Position numbers and translations under genes: made by a program. Below are positions 46,217 through 59,919 of a DNA stretch of 64,000 bases, one piece after another. Position 1 is the first letter of the stretch, and each line of letters opens with the position of its first letter. The notes below the pieces were generated by a model, which was given only the letters and a program-made list of their open reading frames with translations, did no database searches and was not told where the DNA came from. The stretch comes from Rhizobium sp. BK650. Lineage in GTDB: Bacteria; Pseudomonadota; Alphaproteobacteria; Rhizobiales; Rhizobiaceae. Location: NCBI RefSeq assembly GCF_014195325.1, contig NZ_JACIBK010000006.1, forward strand, positions 124,001-188,000. The letters are read 5' to 3'.

Positions 46217-47104
46217 TTACTGCAGGCGGGCAAGCAGGTTCCTGAAGCCGCCTTCGACGGTCGGGCGGATGTCCGCACGCTCGAGAGCGAAGGCTACGTT
46301 GGCGAGGATGAAACCATCCTTGGCACCGCAATCGTAAGTCTCACCCTTGAAATGGTAGCCTGCGAAAATCTGTTCCTTGAGCAGCTTCAGCATGCCATCG
46401 GTAAGCTGGATTTCGTTGCCGGCACCGCGCTCCTGGGTTTCCAGGATCTTGAAGATCTCCGGCTGCAGGATATAGCGACCGTTGATGAAAAAGTTGGAAG
46501 GAGCGGTACCCTTGGCCGGCTTTTCTACCATGCCAGTGATGCGGAAGCCCTCGCCGACCGCCTCGCCAACGCCGACGATGCCGTATTTATGTGCCTGGTC
46601 GGGAGCGCATTCCTCGACAGCGATGATATTGCCGCCGCTGTGCTCATAGAGTTCGATCATGCCCTTCATGCAGCCCTTCTGATCCTTCATGATCATGTCG
46701 GGCAGAAGCAGTGCAAAAGGCTCGTCGCCGACAATCTCGCGGGCGCACCAAACGGCGTGACCGAGACCGAGCGGCTCCTGCTGACGGGTAAAGCTCACCG
46801 TGCCTGCCTTGGGAAGCTGTTGCTGCAGCAGGGTGATTTCCGCCTTCTTGGCGCGTTCCTTGAGCGTCTGCTCAAGCTCGAAATGAATATCGAAGTAATC
46901 TTCGATGACATGCTTATTACGACCAGTAACAAAAACGAGGTGTTCAATGCCTGCTTCAAGTGCTTCGTCGACAACATACTGAATGATTGGCTTGTCGACG
47001 ACAGTCAGCATTTCCTTCGGAACCGCTTTTGTAGCAGGAAGGAACCGCGTTCCCAGACCTGCGACCGGAAATACTGCCTTACGAACTTTCTTATTCAGAG
47101 CCAC
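46217..47104 (-). CDS. galU: UTP-glucose-1-phosphate uridylyltransferase
   Basis: This 295-residue enzyme makes UDP-glucose for exopolysaccharide, cyclic glucan and LPS. It has [22 protein letters not shown] near the N-terminus, [12 protein letters not shown], and LLPDMIM. The start is GTG with AGGAGGT upstream. It sits convergent to the barrel gene, separated by only 6 bases. Confidence 0.96.
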   Translation of the reverse strand: MALNKKVRKAVFPVAGLGTRFLPATKAVPKEMLTVVDKPIIQYVVDEALEAGIEHLVFVTGRNKHVIEDYFDIHFELEQTLKERAKKAEITLLQQQLPKAGTVSFTRQQEPLGLGHAVWCAREIVGDEPFALLLPDMIMKDQKGCMKGMIELYEHSGGNIIAVEECAPDQAHKYGIVGVGEAVGEGFRITGMVEKPAKGTAPSNFFINGRYILQPEIFKILETQERGAGNEIQLTDGMLKLLKEQIFAGYHFKGETYDCGAKDGFILANVAFALERADIRPTVEGGFRNLLARLQ

Positions 47105-47307
47105 ACCGACCTCCTGTTTTGATTATACCGCTTTTACTCAACGCTATATCCATTTGAACTAGTATAGAATTGCTACCGTTTTGCAAATGGTGACTGGCCC
47201 GGCCGTCCATGGTAAAGAATTTGTTGACTCCGTTCCTGTAATTTCGGCGTAGAGCGGACATGACGTACCGCCCAGGCTAAAACTGAAGATGACGGATACG
47301 ACTGCCG

Positions 47308-48531
47308 ATGACCCAGAAATGCACAAACTCCCTTCGTGGTCTTGCTCTCGCCATCGTTGTCGCCACAGCGGCTGGATTGGCCCCCAATAACGCAAAAGCG
47401 GATGCCCGGTTCCAGAATTGGATCGCGGACTTCTACCAGACTGCCGCACAGAGTGGCATCAGTAAGGCAACCTATCAGAAAGCCTTTTCCGGGGTCACCG
47501 AGCCCGATCCGACCGTGCTGGACAAGGCAACCTATCAGCCTGAATTCACATCAAAAATATGGGACTACGTCGATTCCCGCGTCAACCCCTACACTGTGGA
47601 AATCGGCCGCAAAATGGCCATTAAGCATGCCAGGACGCTCGACCTTATTCAGCGTCGCTTCGGCGTCGACAAGTCGATCCTGCTTGCCATTTGGTCGATG
47701 GAATCAAACTACGGTGCAGTACTCGCTAAAGATGAGCGCCTGCACTATGTTCCGCGCGCACTCGCAACGCTTGCCTATGCCGATCCAAAACGTGCAAAAT
47801 ACGCCAAGAAGCAGTTGATCGCAGCGTTGAAGATCCTGCAGAACGGCGACGTACCCGCCAGTGAATTGACCGGCTCCTGGGCCGGCGCTATGGGCCACAC
47901 CCAGTTCATCCCGACCAGCTACCTTCTCTATGCGGTCGACGCTGATGGCAACGGCCATCGCGATATCTGGAACTCCGTGCCCGATGCGCTGGCAACCTCG
48001 GCCAATCTTCTGATGAAGAACGGCTGGGACACCGGCAAAACCTGGGGTTATGAGGTGGTGGTCCCTGCATCTGCGGCGAAGCAGGTGGGCAAGACGCATA
48101 CGCTTGCGCAGTGGGCCGAGCTTGGTCTGAAACGTCCGAGCGGCAAGCCCTTCAAGGAAGGCGATACCCGCGCCATGTTGAAAATGCCGGCGGGCACGGA
48201 CGGTCCCGGTTTCCTGATGACGGGCAACTTCTTCACGATCAAGAACTACAACGCGTCCGATAGTTATGCGCTCGCCGTCGGCCTGCTTGCTGACCAGATT
48301 TCAGGCTACGGCGGCATGCAGCAGCGCTGGCCGCGTCCGGAAGGCGCGCTCGACATCACCGAGAAGTTCGAGCTGCAGACGCGTCTGAAGACGCTCGGCT
48401 ACTATAGCGGCGATGTCGACGGAAATTTCGGCTCCGGCTCAAAGGCCGCCATTGCCGCAGTGCAAGAGCGTTTCGGCATGCAGCCGGATGGTGAGCCGTC
48501 ACTTTCGCTTCTCGACGCGCTGCGCCGTTAG
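47308..48531 (+). CDS. Lytic murein transglycosylase (MltB type) with peptidoglycan-binding domain
   Basis: This 407-residue exported enzyme cleaves murein glycan strands. The catalytic Glu lies in ILLAIWSMESNYGAVL, followed by GSWAGAMGHTQFIPTSYL. A C-terminal peptidoglycan-binding repeat (LQTRLKTLGYYSGDVDGNFGSGSKAAIAAVQ) follows. A signal segment (LALAIVVATAAGLAPNNAKA) opens it. The order matches MltB. Confidence 0.95.
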   Translation: MTQKCTNSLRGLALAIVVATAAGLAPNNAKADARFQNWIADFYQTAAQSGISKATYQKAFSGVTEPDPTVLDKATYQPEFTSKIWDYVDSRVNPYTVEIGRKMAIKHARTLDLIQRRFGVDKSILLAIWSMESNYGAVLAKDERLHYVPRALATLAYADPKRAKYAKKQLIAALKILQNGDVPASELTGSWAGAMGHTQFIPTSYLLYAVDADGNGHRDIWNSVPDALATSANLLMKNGWDTGKTWGYEVVVPASAAKQVGKTHTLAQWAELGLKRPSGKPFKEGDTRAMLKMPAGTDGPGFLMTGNFFTIKNYNASDSYALAVGLLADQISGYGGMQQRWPRPEGALDITEKFELQTRLKTLGYYSGDVDGNFGSGSKAAIAAVQERFGMQPDGEPSLSLLDALRR

Positions 48532-48534
48532 AGC

Positions 48535-48720
48535 ATGTCGCGCACAAGTGTGCAGTGGTCGTGGCAATCTGAAAGACCGCGCGCCTTGGAGCGCCGTGCG
48601 TCAGATATAGAAACTACGCTCTATCTCTTTGAATCCACACATAGGCTTTTCCGAAAATCGATGCCGCTTTTCGGGGCCGATGCCGTAGAAGCGGGAAAAG
48701 CGTGACCTAGATAATGATGT
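48535..48720. repeat. Rhizobial-type intergenic mosaic repeat
   Basis: The gap after the transglycosylase gene starts with GAGCATGTCGCGCACAAGTG and includes TTTTCCGAAAATCGATGCCG and CTTTTCGGGGCCGATGC with short inverted repeats. The phrasing resembles the intergenic palindromic mosaic elements (RIME-like) widely dispersed in Rhizobium genomes, from memory. No gene lies within. Confidence 0.5.
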
Positions 48721-48776
48721 GGAGTGGACGGAAGCCGCTGCCTATGCAAGATGCCCGGCAGATGCGGAACTGCCCG

Positions 48777-49991
48777 ATGACGAAAAAAACTGAACGGACC
48801 CGATGGAGGAGCAGGCTCGCACTTGCCGCAGCCACGCTCTCGCTTTGCCTTGGTTCGATGGCGCCAGTCCACGATGCCGAAGCCCAGGAACTCCGGTATC
48901 AACGCCGCTCCATTCTGGATTTCCTCCTTGGGCGCCGTTACATCGATGAGGAGCCGCAGCCGGAAATGCGGGACCAGCCGAGACGGCAGCAGCAGCGCCG
49001 ACGCCCGCCGCCCGCGCCGCAGAAGGCCATCATCCCGACCCGCACGGCACCTGTGGCCCCTGCTGAGCCTGTCGTTCAAAAACTGAATAACGCTCAGAAA
49101 ATCCTTGTTGTCGGTGACTTTCTCGCCGGCGGTCTTGGCGATGGCCTCGCCGCTGCCTTCGAAACCTCGCCCGGCGTCATTGTCGAAGCCCGCAGCAATG
49201 TCTCTTCCGGCCTTGTACGCGACGACTACTACAACTGGGCCGGCGAGCTGCCGAAAATGATCGACGAACTGAAGCCGGCAATGGTCGTCGTCATGATAGG
49301 CGCCAATGATCGCCAGCAGATGGTGACTGATGCCGGCAAGGAAAAATTCCGTACCGACGGCTGGTTTACCGAATATCAGCGTCGCGTGCTTGCCTTCGGC
49401 AAGGAAATCACCAACCGCAAGGTCCCGTTGCTCTGGGTCGGACTTCCCGCATTCGAATCCGATTCGATGACGGCGGACGCTGCGCAGATGAATCAGCTCT
49501 ATCGCAATCAGATGGAAAGCATTGGCGGCGAATTCGTCGATATCTGGGACGGCTTCGTGGATGAAAATGGCAAGTTCATCGTCACAGGCTCGGATATCAA
49601 CGGCCAGCAGGTACGTCTGCGCACCACTGACGGCGTCAACCTCACGCAGGCCGGCCGCCGCAAGCTCGCCTTCTATGTCGAAAAGCCGGCACGCCGCATC
49701 CTCGGCACTCAGGCAAGCCCCGATCTTGTGCGTCTCGACGCCGGCAACCTGCCGGGCCTGACGCTGCCGGCCAATCCGATGGAACGTACGCAGCCGATCA
49801 GCCTGTCAGATCCGAATCTCGATGGCGGAGCCGAACTGCTTGGCGCCGGCAAGACACTTCCGGTGACGCTGGCGAAATCGCCGCGCGATCTCCTGGTCGA
49901 ACGGGGAGAGATGGCACCGGCACCGGCAGGCCGCATCGACGACTATCGGTTGCCAGCGCTCAAGACGCCGGCCGAAATTTCTGTGAAATGA
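48777..49991 (+). CDS. DUF459 (SGNH hydrolase-fold) protein lacking catalytic Ser and His
   Basis: This 404-residue exported protein has the SGNH fold typical of DUF459 (VVMIGANDRQQM as block III). The usual GDS block reads VGDFLAGG, so Ser is replaced by Phe115. The final D-x-x-H block reads TDGVNLTQAG, so His is replaced by Asn288. It may be a binding protein rather than an esterase. The signal peptide is LALAAATLSLCLGSM. The ATG at 48777 places it correctly. In-frame ATGs at 48714 and 48744 would lengthen the N-terminus. Confidence 0.85.
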   Translation: MTKKTERTRWRSRLALAAATLSLCLGSMAPVHDAEAQELRYQRRSILDFLLGRRYIDEEPQPEMRDQPRRQQQRRRPPPAPQKAIIPTRTAPVAPAEPVVQKLNNAQKILVVGDFLAGGLGDGLAAAFETSPGVIVEARSNVSSGLVRDDYYNWAGELPKMIDELKPAMVVVMIGANDRQQMVTDAGKEKFRTDGWFTEYQRRVLAFGKEITNRKVPLLWVGLPAFESDSMTADAAQMNQLYRNQMESIGGEFVDIWDGFVDENGKFIVTGSDINGQQVRLRTTDGVNLTQAGRRKLAFYVEKPARRILGTQASPDLVRLDAGNLPGLTLPANPMERTQPISLSDPNLDGGAELLGAGKTLPVTLAKSPRDLLVERGEMAPAPAGRIDDYRLPALKTPAEISVK

Positions 49992-49995
49992 GAAA

Positions 49996-50013
49996 GGGCC
50001 GCCTGAGCGGCCC
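49996..50013 (-). terminator. Intrinsic terminator for the minus-strand gene at 50 kb
   Basis: GGGCCGC-CTGA-GCGGCCC is a perfect 7-bp stem. On the minus strand it is followed by TTTCTCATTT, 12 bases past the stop of the next gene. Confidence 0.7.
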
Positions 50014-50024
50014 TGATAAGAGGC

Positions 50025-50666
50025 TTACTTGGCTGTCGTCTGCGGCCAGGTCAGATAATAGAAGTCGGAGCCAATCTGGCCGAAATAGGCATTGCTGCCA
50101 TCGGCCTTGTCGACATAGTGGTCGCCTTGCTTGACGAAGGACGCATCATCGCCACGCTTCAGATGCGCGTTGAGGAAGTCATTCCAGCCGCTGGCATCGA
50201 TATCAATACCCGGTTTGCTGTCCGTATCGGCTTCGTCCGGATTGTCGACATCCCAGGCGGTGATCGAAACACCCTGTATCGGGTCGGAAATCGTCAGGGT
50301 GCCATTCTCAAGCGCGGCCAGCATATCATGCGCCGTACCATCAGCCCCCTCCTGCTTGGCCGCCTCTTCGAGCTGTTTCTTGAGCATCGCCATGAAGGAA
50401 GAACTCGTGACATCGGGCTTGTCGCTCGATGTATCGGTTGTGTCGTCCGTCTGGTCGTTCTGCGTCGAAAGCCTGTCGAGCAGGCTTGCAAGCGCATTGT
50501 TGGAAAGCAGTGACGACGTATCCGGATCCAGACCGTAGCTGCTGAGGATACTGGCAGCGCCGGAGGAAGCAGTCGCACTCTGGCTGTCGTCGTCATCCGA
50601 ACCGCGTAGGTTCTTCAGGGCATATTGGGCTGAGACCAGCCGCGTACTGTCGATTGCGGAAACCAT
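50025..50666 (-). CDS. Hypothetical protein, Ser/Asp-rich
   Basis: This 213-residue soluble protein has a Ser/Asp/Thr-rich first half (DDDDSQSATASSG, DDTTDTSSD) and an ordered C-terminal part (FMAMLKKQLEEAAKQEGA, GVSITAWDVDNP, DHYVDKADGSNAYFGQ). The start at 50666 has AAAGGAC seven bases upstream. The much longer ORF start lies in non-coding DNA. No signal or membrane segment is seen and I recognise no family. Confidence 0.7.
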   Translation of the reverse strand: MVSAIDSTRLVSAQYALKNLRGSDDDDSQSATASSGAASILSSYGLDPDTSSLLSNNALASLLDRLSTQNDQTDDTTDTSSDKPDVTSSSFMAMLKKQLEEAAKQEGADGTAHDMLAALENGTLTISDPIQGVSITAWDVDNPDEADTDSKPGIDIDASGWNDFLNAHLKRGDDASFVKQGDHYVDKADGSNAYFGQIGSDFYYLTWPQTTAK

Positions 50667-50918
50667 GGTTTGTCCTTTGCAATGGCCCGCGGCGACCATG
50701 TCCCTTGCGCCGCGGCCAACAGTGAAACGCTTTCGACTGACGGGTGGGGGCAAGTCCGGCCAGTCGCCGCAGGCCAGTTGTGCCTGCACAAGCAAGGAAG
50801 CTGCAGTTCGGAAATTGCATGAGGCTTGCCTCAAGCTCAGGCGCGTCAAGCGGTCGCACCACGAAAAACTCCGCCGGAATGCGGCGGAGTTTGTAGTGCA
50901 GGGAATTATTCCGGCCAA

Positions 50919-52373
50919 TTAGCGCGGCAGAACCGTCGAACCCATCAGCGCTTCGTCGATGGCGCGAGCCGCCTGGCGGCCTTCGCGGATTGCCCAAACG
51001 ACCAGAGACTGGCCGCGGCGCACGTCGCCCGCGGTCCAGAGTTTGTCGACCGAGGTTTTGTAGTCGCGGTCATTAGCCACGACGTTGGTCGAGCCGCGCT
51101 TGTCGACATTGAGCGACAGCTTGCCGTCTAGTTCCTTCAGCACGCTGTCGTTGAACGGGCCGCTGAAACCGATTGCGATAAACGCAAGGTCGGCCTTGAT
51201 GACGAATTCCGTCCCTGGAACCGGCCGGCGACGCTCATCGACTTCACAGCATTTCACACCCGTCAACACACCGTCTTCTCCGATGAATTCGAGCGTGGCC
51301 ACCTGAAATTCGCGGATCGCGCCTTCGGCCTGCGAAGAGGAGGTGCGCATCTTCGTGGCCCAGAACGGCCAGACGGCAAGCTTGTCTTCCTTCTCAGGCG
51401 GCTGCGGACGAATGTCGAGCTGGGTCACCTTGACCGCACCCTGACGGAAAGCCGTGCCAACGCAGTCCGAAGCCGTATCGCCGCCGCCGACGACAACGAC
51501 ATGCTTGGCGCCGGCCAGGATCGGATCCGACGGCCAGCCGGTGCTGTCGATGTTCTCGCGGCCGACGCGCTTGTTCTGCTGTACCAGATAGGGCATCGCG
51601 TCATGCACGCCGACAAGATCGGTGCCAGGAATGCCGGCTTCGCGCGGCGTCTCGGAACCGCCGCAATAAAGCACGGCATCATACTCAGCCAGAAGCTGCT
51701 CGACTTTCACGTCGACGCCGACATTGACGCCGCAATGGAAGGTCACACCTTCACCCTTCATCTGTTCGACGCGGCGATCGATGAAGTTCTTCTCCATTTT
51801 GAAGTCTGGAATGCCGTAACGCAGCAATCCGCCCGGCTTCGCCTCACGCTCGTATACATGCACGTCATGGCCGGCGCGACCAAGCTGCTGGGCCGCCGCC
51901 ATGCCGGCAGGGCCAGAGCCGATGATCGCAACCTTCTTGCCGGTATGGATCGTCGCCGGCTGCGGACGGATGAACCCGAGCTCGTAAGCCTTGTCGGCAA
52001 TCGCCTGCTCGACCGTCTTGATGGCAACCGGCGTATCCTCGAGGTTCAGCGTGCAGGCTTCCTCGCAGGGAGCCGGGCAGACTCGGCCCGTGAATTCCGG
52101 GAAGTTATTGGTCGAATGCAGGTTCTGGATCGCCGCTTCCCAGTTGTTGTTGTAGACGAGGTCGTTCCAGTCCGGAATCTGGTTATGAACAGGGCAGCCG
52201 GTCGGGCCGTGGCAATAAGGGATGCCACAGTCCATGCAGCGCGCTGCCTGTTTCTGTACTTCCGGGTCCGACATCGGGATTGTGAATTCGCGGAAATGCC
52301 GGATCCGATCCGACGCCGGCTGATACTTCGCTACCTGCCGGTCGATTTCCAGGAAACCTGTTACCTTGCCCAT
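50919..52373 (-). CDS. gltD: Glutamate synthase small subunit
   Basis: GltD (484 residues, normal length) supplies electrons from NADPH through FAD and two 4Fe-4S clusters to GltB. Cluster ligands are [17 protein letters not shown] and [14 protein letters not shown]- and NADPH-binding GxGxxG motifs are [12 protein letters not shown] and [11 protein letters not shown]. The start at 52373 begins [10 protein letters not shown], the family N-terminus. Upstream in-frame ATGs lie in the spacer to gltB. Confidence 0.97.
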   Translation of the reverse strand: MGKVTGFLEIDRQVAKYQPASDRIRHFREFTIPMSDPEVQKQAARCMDCGIPYCHGPTGCPVHNQIPDWNDLVYNNNWEAAIQNLHSTNNFPEFTGRVCPAPCEEACTLNLEDTPVAIKTVEQAIADKAYELGFIRPQPATIHTGKKVAIIGSGPAGMAAAQQLGRAGHDVHVYEREAKPGGLLRYGIPDFKMEKNFIDRRVEQMKGEGVTFHCGVNVGVDVKVEQLLAEYDAVLYCGGSETPREAGIPGTDLVGVHDAMPYLVQQNKRVGRENIDSTGWPSDPILAGAKHVVVVGGGDTASDCVGTAFRQGAVKVTQLDIRPQPPEKEDKLAVWPFWATKMRTSSSQAEGAIREFQVATLEFIGEDGVLTGVKCCEVDERRRPVPGTEFVIKADLAFIAIGFSGPFNDSVLKELDGKLSLNVDKRGSTNVVANDRDYKTSVDKLWTAGDVRRGQSLVVWAIREGRQAARAIDEALMGSTVLPR

Positions 52374-52557
52374 ATTTTCGTCCCTTACCCTCATGACCGC
52401 CTCGCCCGCGGCCAGTTGTCTATTCAGCCTCGATCGCGGAGGCAGGTTGTTTCGTTTGACCGTCATCAGAACATATCCCCTGAAAGCCATCCACGCGGTT
52501 GCGCAAGCTTCAGGCTTGCAGCTGATCGTCGTTGAGTCATCGAGATATTTCAGTCAC

Positions 52558-52584
52558 CCGCCACGCGCTGCTGAGGCGTGGCGG
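52558..52584 (-). terminator. Hairpin after gltB
   Basis: CCGCCACGC-(9 nt)-GCGTGGCGG is a perfect 9-bp stem 15 bases past the gltB stop. It lies in the spacer before gltD and lacks a T tract, so it probably attenuates or stabilises rather than ends the transcript completely. Confidence 0.55.
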
Positions 52585-52598
52585 ATTGTTCGGTGCAA

Positions 52599-57326
<4,728 letters not shown>

Positions 57327-57859
57327 CTTTCCTCCTGTCAAAGCCCGCGCGGCTGCGGGCGGCTTTTTCGTCGCGCACCGCACCTTTTAAAGATAGGTGC
57401 GGCGCATGACAGCGCTGTTGCATCGTGAAGATCCGGTCGCAGACGTCTGCTTTTCAAGGAAAGCAAATCGCCGCGTTCCGCGCCTGCCATTCGCCTGCGC
57501 GCGCCGCCGTCTGAGGGCTAGACGCTCGAAGGAACTATAGCGTCAAAGCTGCCCTGCACCAGGGCTTTCGGCGCCTCTTCGGCCAAGAAGACCAAATAGG
57601 ACAGCAACCCTGTCCTAATTCATCACCTCTATGCCAGAAACAAATCCGCACCACAAGAGCGACCCATTAAAAAAACGCCAAATTGCGACGGAAGATTGCC
57701 AGATCCCCAGGAAGGGCGACATAAAATTACGCCATTCTATATCATTTTGTTTTATTGATGCGCAGTTCAATTTCTGTGATGCATACCGACTTCTGCCCTT
57801 GATCCTGTGAAGCCTTGGCGTAATGTCCCTTCCCGAACCTTCCGCCTCTTTCATTCTCA
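57327..57859. other. Regulatory gap between gltB and the threonine aldolase gene
   Basis: This 533-base region holds no convincing gene. A hairpin GCCCGC-GCGGCT-GCGGGC (57343-57360) sits directly upstream of the gltB ribosome binding site. A 21-bp palindrome TAGGACAG-CAACC-CTGTCCTA lies at 57597-57617. An AT-rich stretch at about 57640-57780 precedes the aldolase gene and probably carries promoters. Confidence 0.55.
57597..57617. promoter_or_regulatory. Operator-like palindrome TAGGACAG-N5-CTGTCCTA
   Basis: Perfect 8-bp arms flank a 5-base spacer in the gltB/aldolase divergent gap. The length and symmetry suit a homodimeric repressor. Which gene it serves is undetermined, and I could not assign a regulator family. 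Confidence 0.5.
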
Positions 57860-58924
57860 ATGGCTTCCTTCATGATCTTTGCTTCCGACAATTGGGCTGG
57901 CGCTCATAAATCGATCGCCGAACGCCTGCTCGCAGAATCCGCCGGTTTTGCCGCCGCTTATGGCAACAGCGATCTCGACAGAAGAGTGGAAGCACACTTT
58001 TCCGAAATCTTCGAACGCAAGGTTTCGGTCTTCTTCGTCGCGACAGGCACCGCCGCCAACTCGCTTTCGCTGGCAAGCGTCCAGCGCCCCGGCGGGATCA
58101 CCTTCTGCCATCGGGAAGCCCACGTGATCGAAGATGAATGCGGCGCGCCGGAATTCTTCTCCGGCTCCGCCCGCCTCGCGGCCGTCGACGGCGAAGCCGG
58201 CAAGATTGATCCGGTCAAGCTTTCCGCAAAGATCGAGAACTTCCCCGAGGACTCCCTGCGTCGTGGCCGGGCCACCGCAGTGACCATCACCCAGGCAACC
58301 GAAATCGGCACTGTCTACTCCCTGCCGGAAATCGGCGAAATCTCTGCCATTGCCAAGAAACGCAATCTGCCGCTGCATATGGATGGCGCCCGCTTCGCCA
58401 ACGCATTGGTTGCACTCAACGCAACGCCTGCCGAAATGACCTGGAAGCGCGGCGTCGACATCCTCTCTTTCGGCGGCACGAAGAACGGCTGCTGGTGTGC
58501 GGAAGCGATCGTCTTCTTCGATCCGGAGCAGGCGAAGGAAATGCACTTCATCCGCAAGCGCGCTGCCCAGCACTTCTCCAAGTCGCGTTTTATCGCGGCT
58601 CAGTTCGACGCCTATTTCGATAATGGCCTCTGGCTCGATCTCGCCCGTCACTCCAACGGTATGGCCGAACGCCTGCGCGCCGGTATCGGCGCCAGCAATT
58701 CCGCTCGCCTCGCCTGGCCGACGGCCTCGAACGAAGTCTTCGCTGTCATCCCGAAATCCGCAGCGAAGACTGCGGAAGGCAGAGGCGCGAAGTTCCACGA
58801 GTGGCCAATGCCGGCCGGCATGCCGGAACTGGTTTCGGAAGGCGAGACGCTCATTCGTCTCGTGACCAGCTTCGCCACGACGGAAACCGATGTCGATGGT
58901 TTCCTGAAATGTCTGGCTGCCTGA
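57860..58924 (+). CDS. ltaE: Low-specificity threonine aldolase
   Basis: This 354-residue PLP enzyme cleaves threonine to glycine and acetaldehyde. The Schiff-base lysine is Lys208 in FGGTKNG. The cofactor-binding GTAANSL and the catalytic LHMDGARFANAL are present. Starts at 57860 and 57872 are possible. It is preceded by the regulatory gap and its stop lies 46 bases before the convergent LysR gene. Confidence 0.93.
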   Translation: MASFMIFASDNWAGAHKSIAERLLAESAGFAAAYGNSDLDRRVEAHFSEIFERKVSVFFVATGTAANSLSLASVQRPGGITFCHREAHVIEDECGAPEFFSGSARLAAVDGEAGKIDPVKLSAKIENFPEDSLRRGRATAVTITQATEIGTVYSLPEIGEISAIAKKRNLPLHMDGARFANALVALNATPAEMTWKRGVDILSFGGTKNGCWCAEAIVFFDPEQAKEMHFIRKRAAQHFSKSRFIAAQFDAYFDNGLWLDLARHSNGMAERLRAGIGASNSARLAWPTASNEVFAVIPKSAAKTAEGRGAKFHEWPMPAGMPELVSEGETLIRLVTSFATTETDVDGFLKCLAA

Positions 58925-58970
58925 TTTCACTGCTGCCGGAATCCCCCGGCGGAGTTTTCGACTGAAGTGC

Positions 58971-59825
58971 TCAGGCCGAGCGCAGCCCCCTGACCTTCCT
59001 TAGAATATCATCCGAAAGTGCCGCCACGAGCGCCTGATCGGCTCCCTTTCGCGGCACCAGCACGAATTCGACATCCTCCAATGCGGGCAGCCTGGCTGGC
59101 GCTATTTCCTTCAATCCCGAGGGCGCCATGCTGCGCGGCTGCACGAGCACCCCCATGCCGGCACGCGCCGCAGCCGTCAGCCCGCTCAAGCTGCCGCAGG
59201 TGCAGACGATGCGCCAGGCCACGCCATGCCTGCCGAGCGCTTCCAGCGCAATGGCACGCGTCACACTTGGCGGCGGAAAGGCAATCAAGGGCAGCGGGCC
59301 GGATGCGAGGATATGCTCCGGATCCCGCGCCAGCCAGACCAGCGGCTCCCGATAGACAAGCTTTCCATGCTCATCGCCGAGCCTGCGCTTGGCAAGCACC
59401 AGGTCGATCGCTCCCGCATCCTGCATTTCATAGAGGACACCGGAAAGCGCTACCGTCAGTTCCAGATCGACCGAAGGATGCGAGCGCACGAAATCCTCCA
59501 GCACCGCCGGCAGTTGGCTCGTCACGAAATCCTCGGAAACCCCGAGCCGCAGACGTCCACGCAGACTGCCCCCTTTAAACAGTGACTGCACCTGCCCCTC
59601 GATCGACAGTATCGCGCGTGCGTGCGAGAGCAGGGCCTCGCCATCGCCGGTCAACACCACCTTGTGCGTATCCCGCTCCAGCAGCCGGCGTCCGAGCGAA
59701 TTTTCCAGCCTCTGAATGTGCTGGCTGACCGTCGACTGCCCAAGACCCAACCTTTCGGCGGCGAGCGTGAAACTTCCCATCTGCTCGACGGTTACGAAAC
59801 TGCGGAGTTGTGACAGATCCAGCAT
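58971..59825 (-). CDS. LysR-family regulator
   Basis: This 284-residue regulator has an N-terminal HTH (LRSFVTVEQMGSFTLAAERLGLGQSTVSQHIQRLENSLGRRLLER) and a LysR effector domain. It is divergent from a bile-acid:sodium symporter-family gene, its probable target. The promoter gap holds an ATAAC-T-GTTAT palindrome. Effector unknown. Confidence 0.93.
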   Translation of the reverse strand: MLDLSQLRSFVTVEQMGSFTLAAERLGLGQSTVSQHIQRLENSLGRRLLERDTHKVVLTGDGEALLSHARAILSIEGQVQSLFKGGSLRGRLRLGVSEDFVTSQLPAVLEDFVRSHPSVDLELTVALSGVLYEMQDAGAIDLVLAKRRLGDEHGKLVYREPLVWLARDPEHILASGPLPLIAFPPPSVTRAIALEALGRHGVAWRIVCTCGSLSGLTAAARAGMGVLVQPRSMAPSGLKEIAPARLPALEDVEFVLVPRKGADQALVAALSDDILRKVRGLRSA

Positions 59826-59845
59826 GAGTACGATCGAGAAACGTG

Positions 59846-59856
59846 ATAACTGTTAT
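59846..59856. promoter_or_regulatory. LysR-type operator candidate ATAACTGTTAT
   Basis: This 11-bp palindrome lies 21 bases upstream of the LysR start and 64 bases before the divergent transporter gene. It fits the AT-rich symmetric LysR box pattern. Confidence 0.4.
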
Positions 59857-59919
59857 TCCTTGCATCCTGGATCATAATGAGTGACAGAGCAATAGGACAT
59901 TTATTCAGCGAGACTGCCA

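Noticed and set aside
57615..57860. 81-codon minus-strand ORF in the gltB/ltaE gap
   Set aside because: It overlaps the palindrome, has no ribosome binding site and is in AT-rich promoter DNA. The hydrophobic part is short.
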